Assembly: GCF_026745355.1 (NCBI RefSeq)
Contig: NW_026611040.1
Coordinates: forward strand, 124,001-188,000
Direction: 5' to 3'
DNA length: 64,000 nt
Source: Beta vulgaris subsp. vulgaris
Lineage: Eukaryota > Streptophyta > Magnoliopsida > Caryophyllales > Amaranthaceae
The position numbers and the translations under genes are program-made. Shown here one piece after another: positions 58,524 through 64,000 of the stretch. Each line of letters starts with the position of its first letter. Positions within the stretch are counted from its first letter, which is position 1. Below the pieces are notes generated by a model that worked only from the letters and a program-made list of their open reading frames with translations, was not told the origin of the DNA and ran no database searches.

Positions 58524-60169
58524 CACTAGTAGAATAAATGCTATTTGCTGCGGTTTTGGGCGCGCAGCAATTAAGAGGGCAGCAATAGGTATAAATTATA
58601 TTGCTGCGGTTTTAAACCGCAGCAATATCTCAACATATTGTTGCGGTTTCTAGCACAAAACCGCATCAATATTATCATTTTTTATCGGAAAAAATCCAGT
58701 ATATTGCTGCGGTTTCTGCTCAAAACCGCAGCAATATGACCTGGTATATAATTTTTTTTTTTTTTTTGCATTTTAAAATTAAATTCAAAAGAATAAAACA
58801 CCCAACAAACCCATCCACTATCAATCTCTCATTCAAGGAGACTATTGCTGCATTGAAATACGATAACAACACAAAATGCAACTAAACCAAACCACTATAT
58901 ATTCAATAAAAATAATATTTACAAACCCTAATTACAATAATATATAAAAAAATCAAAACAAATCTGATAAAAAAGATTTCAAAAAAACGAAAAAAAGAAT
59001 ACAGATACAGAGACTCTAATTACAATAATATATAAAAAAATCAAAACAAAGCTGATAAAAAAAGATTTCAAAAAAATTAAAAAAAGAATACAACCACCAC
59101 GCAAATCACTACGCAAATCACTACCAATAAAGAAAATTAAAAATTAAAGAAAAATTAAAAAAATGACATTAGATCTTGAAAGTCGAAAATTACCACCAAC
59201 AACCACCACCAGTAATGTCGACCACGAATTTCAACCCTAAACTACTACCAACAACCACCACCAGCAACCACCACGCAAATCGAAAAATTCAACCCAAAAT
59301 CATGAACGAAGATGGTGATTTCGAGCTAATTGCGAACATATGCGGCGCCGAGGAGATGAACAAAGATGAACTCATTGTAGAAATTCAGATCTGAAAATAA
59401 AATAAAGAACATCACTGTAGAAGACAAAACACCAGTTGAGTGAAGATGAACTCGCCGACTGCGAAATTTCGCAAATTAAAGATGGTGATTTCGAGCGAAT
59501 TGCGAACAGATGCGGCGCCAAGGAGAGTGAGCGAACAATTGTTGATGGCGACAAAGGAGGCTTTGTTGCGTCGAGCGACTTGCGAACAGATGCGACGACG
59601 AGGAGAGTGAGCGAACAATTGTTGATGCGGCGACGAAGGAGGCTTTGTGGCGACGGTGAGTGAGCGAGGAGGGAGGGTGAGAAAAAACGAAGGCTGAGAG
59701 GAGAGAGAATGTGAGGGAAACGAACGACTAAGAGATAGGAGAGAGGGGGAGAGAGAGAGGAGAGAGAAGAGAGAGAGAGAGGCGCCTCTCTTGACAGAAG
59801 AGAAAGAAAAACCCTAAGCATATATTGCTGCATATATTGTTTTATAATTCCAACAGGCGCGTCTTTTTTTTGTTAATTCAGCATATATTGTTGCGGTTGC
59901 CACGTAGGACCGCAACAAGATATTAAAAACATATTTTTTTAATATATTGCTGCGATCCTACGTGGCAACCGCAACAATATTTGTTGTTCATCAGGGCCCC
60001 ACATTATTTCTAAAAAGTGTCCGTTAGACAATATTGTTGCAGTTTTGGGCGGGAACCGCAGCAATATTGTTAATTTCTATTTTTTCTTTTCTTTTTGCGT
60101 GTTATATTGCTGCGTATAGGTAAAACCACAACAATATTACCGCAACAAATAGCATTTATTCTACTAGTG
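58524..60169. mobile_element. Non-autonomous CACTA element C
   Basis: The terminal inverted repeats are perfect for 24 bp, starting CACTAGTAGAATAAATGC. The target duplication TAC is perfect (58521-58523 and 60170-60172). Subterminal units TTGCTGCGGTTTT / AAACCGCAGCAATAT recur at both ends (58546-58740 and 59880-60150). The interior is A-rich on the left and has repeats of GCGAACAGATGCGGCGCC-like units (59330-59640) plus a GA-rich block (59697-59790). Removing it restores the LINE endonuclease frame. No transposase. Confidence 0.95.
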
Positions 60170-60172
60170 TAC

Positions 60173-60500
60173 CACCAGGATGGCAAACATAATTAGTTGT
60201 GAAGCACCAGCGTGCAAAAACATTCTGATATAACACTCCCATTTAATTTATTTTCACCTTTGTCTCAATGAGACTTACTAATCCAAGGGATCGGATATTA
60301 AAAAATTTCTTACCATCCTTCTGTTTACTCAAACAATTAATCCCTCGGACATTCCAACAATTCATACTATCCATCATTCCCAGGAGAGTCCCCTCCCTTG
60401 TCTCTTTTGATCCCATTCCTTCACACACCACCTGCCCGACCACAACTTCTTCTGAATCCATTGTACCAAGCACTTCAAACACATACATTCCTTGTAACTG
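60173..60500 (-). pseudogene. LINE ORF2 endonuclease N-terminus
   Basis: The minus-strand frame has MNCWNVRGINCLSKQ and LVSLIETKVKIN, the first catalytic-region motifs of the AP-type endonuclease (N of WNVRG, E of ETK). A stop at about 60243 interrupts it. The frame CHPGG at 60173 joins RIVVAWNPL at 58512 once CACTA C and one TAC are set aside. Confidence 0.85.
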
Positions 60501-61626
60501 TATCTTGCCTCTGTGAAGCCAATTTCCTAGCATTAGTACCCACCACCTGAAATCCATCATTCTGTAGACTCCTCACATATAGCTCAGTCCTAATCTTCTC
60601 AATATCATCATTTACCTGGACTGCTTTAGGCCTCCATTCCTTCCTCAATTCTCCCTTCTTACACTCCTCAACCCTCTGTCCTATTATGTTACAACTTGTA
60701 CACATAATTGGCATCCATTCATACTTCACCTCAAACACCACCTCAACACCCTTCTTATTGATAAAACTAACCTGATCAGGAAAGTCTTGATCCACTTTCA
60801 CCTCAATCAGAATCCTAGCATAAGTAAGTTTCTCCCTCTTAGGCTCTTAGCTGCAGGTACTTGCCTAAAGGAGACACTAACTTCCTCAGACAGTTTTCCC
60901 CCAGTATTTAAAATGAACATACAGTTGAATCCATGTAGGAAGAACATCAAATTGTTCCTTAGCGATATCCATATTTCGTTCCCACGCTCTCCCTATCAGA
61001 GGCTTATTATCAAAGAAAACACCATTTCCCGCCAAAATCGCATCTCGTTTCTCCATAGACTTGAGTCTCACAATAGACACTCCTTTCTTCATTAATACTA
61101 CCTTATCAATTTCATAGTTCCTCCAAATTTTACGAAGAAATGCCTCCAATACATAGGGAGGAGGATTCGCACCAACCACATAACAAATCAGAGCAGAATT
61201 TCAAAAATCTATCTCACTTTGTACATCATCAACATCAATTTTGATTTTCTCAACATTCAAAGCATCAATAGTATTAGACTGAAATGAACTCACCTTTGGA
61301 TCATCAAAATGCAGAATCGGAAGAGGTTCTTGATTCCTGACTATTCTATCTGCCATTTGCACTCTCGAACTCTGCTTTTGCTTCTCCGCCGATGAGTGCA
61401 TCTGCATCATCGACAGCCACCCCGAGAAAACACGCTGAGTCATTTGACTAATTTGAACCTCACAAATTACTTCATCTTCGTCAGTAATTACATTCCCAAA
61501 CTCCATCGCAGGTACACCAAGTAATTCTTCCATCGATTTTGTCTTTTTAGCCTCTGAATCACCACTAGGTCCAGTCAGTTTATTGGTAGCACTCCCTGTC
61601 TTCTGAGCTCTAGCATTTCTTGCCAT
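60475..61626 (-). pseudogene. LINE ORF1, DUF4283-type RNA-binding protein
   Basis: Starts at the ATG at 61626 (MARNARAQKTGSA). A stop follows EIDF at 61201, then the DUF4283 domain (61179-60886: AFLRKIWRNYEIDKV, KSMEKRDAILAGNGVFFDNKP). A frameshift leads to a CCHC-like knuckle CTSCNIIGQRVEEC (about 60700), in which Gln stands where His is usual. ORF1 packages LINE RNA. Confidence 0.85.
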
Positions 61627-61714
61627 GGCTACGACCCTCAAGAGTCGAGAGAAAAAACTAGAGAGAGAAACACTCTACCTCAAATTTAAGGTGACAATAA
61701 CAAGCTTTAAACTT

Positions 61715-62134
61715 ATCAGCAACACGAAAGGACTATCAATATAACAGATAAAGAAAGGATAAGTATGATCATCACATTTAGTTGTCCTAGTACGTACATA
61801 AATATGATAGCGTAGTGAAACGGTAAAGTGCATGTTATACATCATGATTCGTGCCCTTCAATCAACTCTCATTTCTTTTTCATAATTAGGTTTTAAATCC
61901 ATCTTGGTAGACATCAAGTCTTATGTGCGATTGGTCGTACGGTTAATAACCATGTAGCCACGTATAAAGAAAAACTAATTATATTAAGACATAAGAAACC
62001 TTTTTTATAGAGTGATAACTCCTGAGATCACAAACTGCCTATATTAAGAAACTCTTAATATATCAAACATTATCTAGCATAAGTAAATCCAACAAGGGAC
62101 ATAAGTAACCCCAACAACTCTCAATAACCCATAA
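61715..62134. other. Intergenic, nothing recognised
   Basis: AT-rich sequence between the LINE target duplication and Helitron 2; no feature. Confidence 0.45.
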
Positions 62135-62917
62135 TCTCTATTATATAAGGGAAGGAGGGAGCAAAGGTGTCCTCTTTTGAAATGTCTATTTTGCCCCCAT
62201 TTCTTTTCTAAATTACAAAAGGAATGTCAAAATCATAATCCACACTAAAAAAAACTACTGAAAATTAATATACAACACTCACTCACAAATCATTTAAAAG
62301 AAGAAAGTTTACAAATCACTCATACAATTGAGAAAATCATGTTACAAAAATCACGCAAATCACTCAAATAATCAAGAAACTTTATTAACACTTAAAATTA
62401 GTATCCAAACTAAATCTAATAACCTAAAATGTCAATACATACAAAAATATTTACAAAAATTTACGTATAAATCACTATTCTCAAGAACCATTCACAATTA
62501 ATGGTGGGTCATGATAAAAAAATAGAGGTATATTTATAGTGAAATTGAAATATAAAAATAAGTCAACTAAAAAAATTGCATAATTTACGTTATGCAAATC
62601 ATTAAAAATGAGAAAACTTTACAAAAACTTAAAAGTTCACTTACAAACTACAACCTATGAAAAAATTGAATTGAAATCAAAGTGTCCACTTTCTATACAA
62701 TTTATGAAGTACTGTACTTAATTCAAAAAAAAAAAAAAAAAAAAAAAAAAGATTGGTGAGAGAATTAAGTGACAGAAACTAAACCAATCAAATTTTGCAA
62801 CTAAAAAAACTTATATTACTTATGTCTAATGTCCAAATTTTGACTCTTATGCCGAAGAAAATCAAGTTTTTGTTTCGAAAAAAATTCAAGCACGCATCGC
62901 GTGCAAAAAAAATCTAG
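62135..62917 (+). mobile_element. Small non-autonomous Helitron 2
   Basis: Begins TCTCTATTATATAAGG after an A and ends with a perfect 6-bp stem hairpin GCACGCATCGCGTGC (62890-62904) and CTAG before T. The interior is AT-rich with an A-run at about 62726-62750. Same family as Helitron 1. Confidence 0.78.
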
Positions 62918-63155
62918 TATTATAGAAAGCAAGACCTATTATCATCACATTTAGTTATCCTAGCTGGTCACTTGGTCTGTTTCCATTTTGAATCTTGGCT
63001 ATATTGTATTATGTGGTTGATTAATATCCATACTTAATTAGCCAAAAGTAATTCTTAATATATTAATTAATAGCCTTTAAATTCAATAATTGATCTTTTA
63101 TATAAACTGGCCACACAGTTAAGTACTTAAAAATGTGCTAACAATAGTGAGACTC

Positions 63156-63345
63156 CAATGATCTGAGGTTGCTCCGTAGGTAATACCTAATACATAGTAG
63201 GTCATATTGTTGAGGATCATTAAACGGGATACTGGATCTCCCCGAAATCCAATGATTTTGATTATTTATTTCAATGATCTGAGGTTGCTCGGTAGATGTA
63301 ATATGTGTTTTTGAAAAGCTTTAAACGGGATCCTGGATCCACTGT
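63156..63345. repeat. Two-unit imperfect tandem repeat
   Basis: CAATGATCTGAGGTTGCTC occurs at 63156 and 63272, and TAAACGGGAT...TGGATC at 63221 and 63322, in the same order. Confidence 0.7.
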
Positions 63346-63422
63346 AATGATAAAATAACATTATATTCTATATCTGATGAGATAACCAGACCAACAATGA
63401 AATAAATCCTCCATCAATAATA

Positions 63423-63657
63423 TTACCAGTCATTACAGGCTACAGGCCAAGATGGAGTTGGTGTAGTCGTGTTACTCGTGTAAACAATCATCTGATAAAA
63501 ATAATAATATAATAATAAGGTACCAACAAATAACAGAGCAAATATGATGATGACAGAAAAAGACAAAATGACATTTAATAAGGAACACATTACACCAGAC
63601 CCCAGAGGGGAGGAATGAAAAAACGCTCTTTGTGAGCTGCCAACACTGCGCACTCAC
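63423..63657 (-). other. Possible exon or small ORF, unassigned
   Basis: A 76-codon minus-strand frame with one strongly hydrophobic stretch (about residues 25-53, ILSFSVIIIFALLFVGTLLLYYYFY) ends at 63423. A TTTTATCAG/ATG boundary inside it looks like an intron acceptor, so the frame may be fortuitous. No family recognised. Confidence 0.2.
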
Positions 63658-63831
63658 AATATTCTTTTATTCCAAAAAGTTAACTTTATGTAAAAAAAAA
63701 CTATGATTAAATAAAAAATATAAAGGCAATTTTTGTCAAAACTAAACATGTAATCTCTACCGTAAACAAAAAAGTTGCATCGATTTATGTGCCTCGTTCA
63801 GCTATTGTATCAAAAAAGTACAATTGCTTAA

Positions 63832-64000
63832 TTATAAGAACCCCTGTTCGTGAGTTTGAAACCTGTTAAGTTGAGGGATAGTAATTGTTCTACGAGCCGT
63901 CGCATATAAATCATCATCCAAGACAATAAGAAATTGTTGGATCTTCTCTTCTTCTCTGGTCGTAGCAAATTTTCCGACCACTCCACACGTGCACTGATTA
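63832..64000 (-). pseudogene. Copia gag fragment running off the window
   Basis: The minus-strand frame, open at the right edge, reads CTCGVVGKFATTREEEKIQQ, then FLIVLDDDLYATARRTI. This matches the conserved Copia gag pattern (CxCG...REEE...QFLxGLDDxxY). It degenerates after the proline-leucine segment and stops at 63832. The rest of the element would lie to the right. Confidence 0.6.

Larger units (their letters stand above)
49840..61698 (-). mobile_element. L1 LINE hosting a Copia and a CACTA insertion
   Basis: A perfect 16-bp target duplication AACAAGCTTTAAACTT (49824-49839 and 61699-61714) marks both ends. The poly(A) tail is the T-run starting at 49838. Without Copia-4 (50520-55910) and CACTA C (58524-60169) with their duplications the LINE is about 4.8 kb, close to full length. 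It carries ORF1 (DUF4283-type) and ORF2 (EN, RT, zf-RVT). Confidence 0.92.

Noticed and set aside
59372..59833. 153-residue minus-strand protein
   Set aside because: Leu/Ser-rich reading of the GA-rich block inside CACTA C; codons follow the simple repeat.

Overview
This window is nuclear DNA from a flowering plant. It is AT-rich, has GT-AG introns, and is packed with plant-type transposable elements (Copia, Gypsy, L1 LINEs, CACTA, MULE, hAT, Stowaway, Helitron, SINE). The only host gene that looks intact resembles the hydroxycinnamoyl/benzoyltransferases known from Dianthus, so a Caryophyllales eudicot is a reasonable guess. The species cannot be read from the sequence. No rRNA, CRISPR, bacterial operon or organellar gene cluster was seen.

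Layout. 1-2635: the end of a CACTA element, a complete tRNA-derived SINE (625-842), then a two-exon BAHD acyltransferase gene (1099-2635). 2707-8133: a decayed Copia element carrying a truncated LINE, a long AT microsatellite and a hAT MITE. 8143-9385: a MULE with a perfect 9-bp target duplication, containing a poly(A)-tailed retrocopy of an mRNA 3' end. 9597-10265: 3' end of another Copia element. 10266-10899: a 317-bp tandem duplication. 10900-14900: unrecognised, probably decayed Gypsy interior in part. 14901-18432: Gypsy 3' LTR with a CACTA insertion. 18433-20545: plus-strand LINE remnant with a second CACTA insertion. 21093-21364: Stowaway MITE. 22247-26158: minus-strand LINE.

27131-45635 is one Sirevirus-type Copia element on the minus strand, with gag, pol and an envelope-like region. 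Its 5' LTR is split by a 7.9-kb CACTA element (36238-44132, target duplication ACT) that carries the first exons of an omega-amidase (nitrilase-like) gene. That CACTA is itself split by a 4.0-kb LTR-like insertion (38350-42358, target duplication ATAAG). The Sirevirus landed inside a further Copia element whose gag-integrase half lies at 45636-48414.

49824-61714 is a second nest. A minus-strand L1 LINE with a 16-bp target duplication was hit by a Copia element (50520-55910, target duplication ACTCA) and by a CACTA element (58524-60169, target duplication TAC). The Copia element is unusual: it holds a second, unrelated LTR followed by a primer-binding site just inside its own 3' LTR. Two small related Helitrons (49089-49475 and 62135-62917) flank this nest. 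A Copia gag fragment runs off the right edge.

The elements do not form a pathway. What they record is the order of events, because most insertions keep legible target-site duplications. Coordinates of element ends come from reading terminal motifs by eye; lineage names (Sirevirus, Tekay-like Gypsy) are inferences from motifs, not from database searches.
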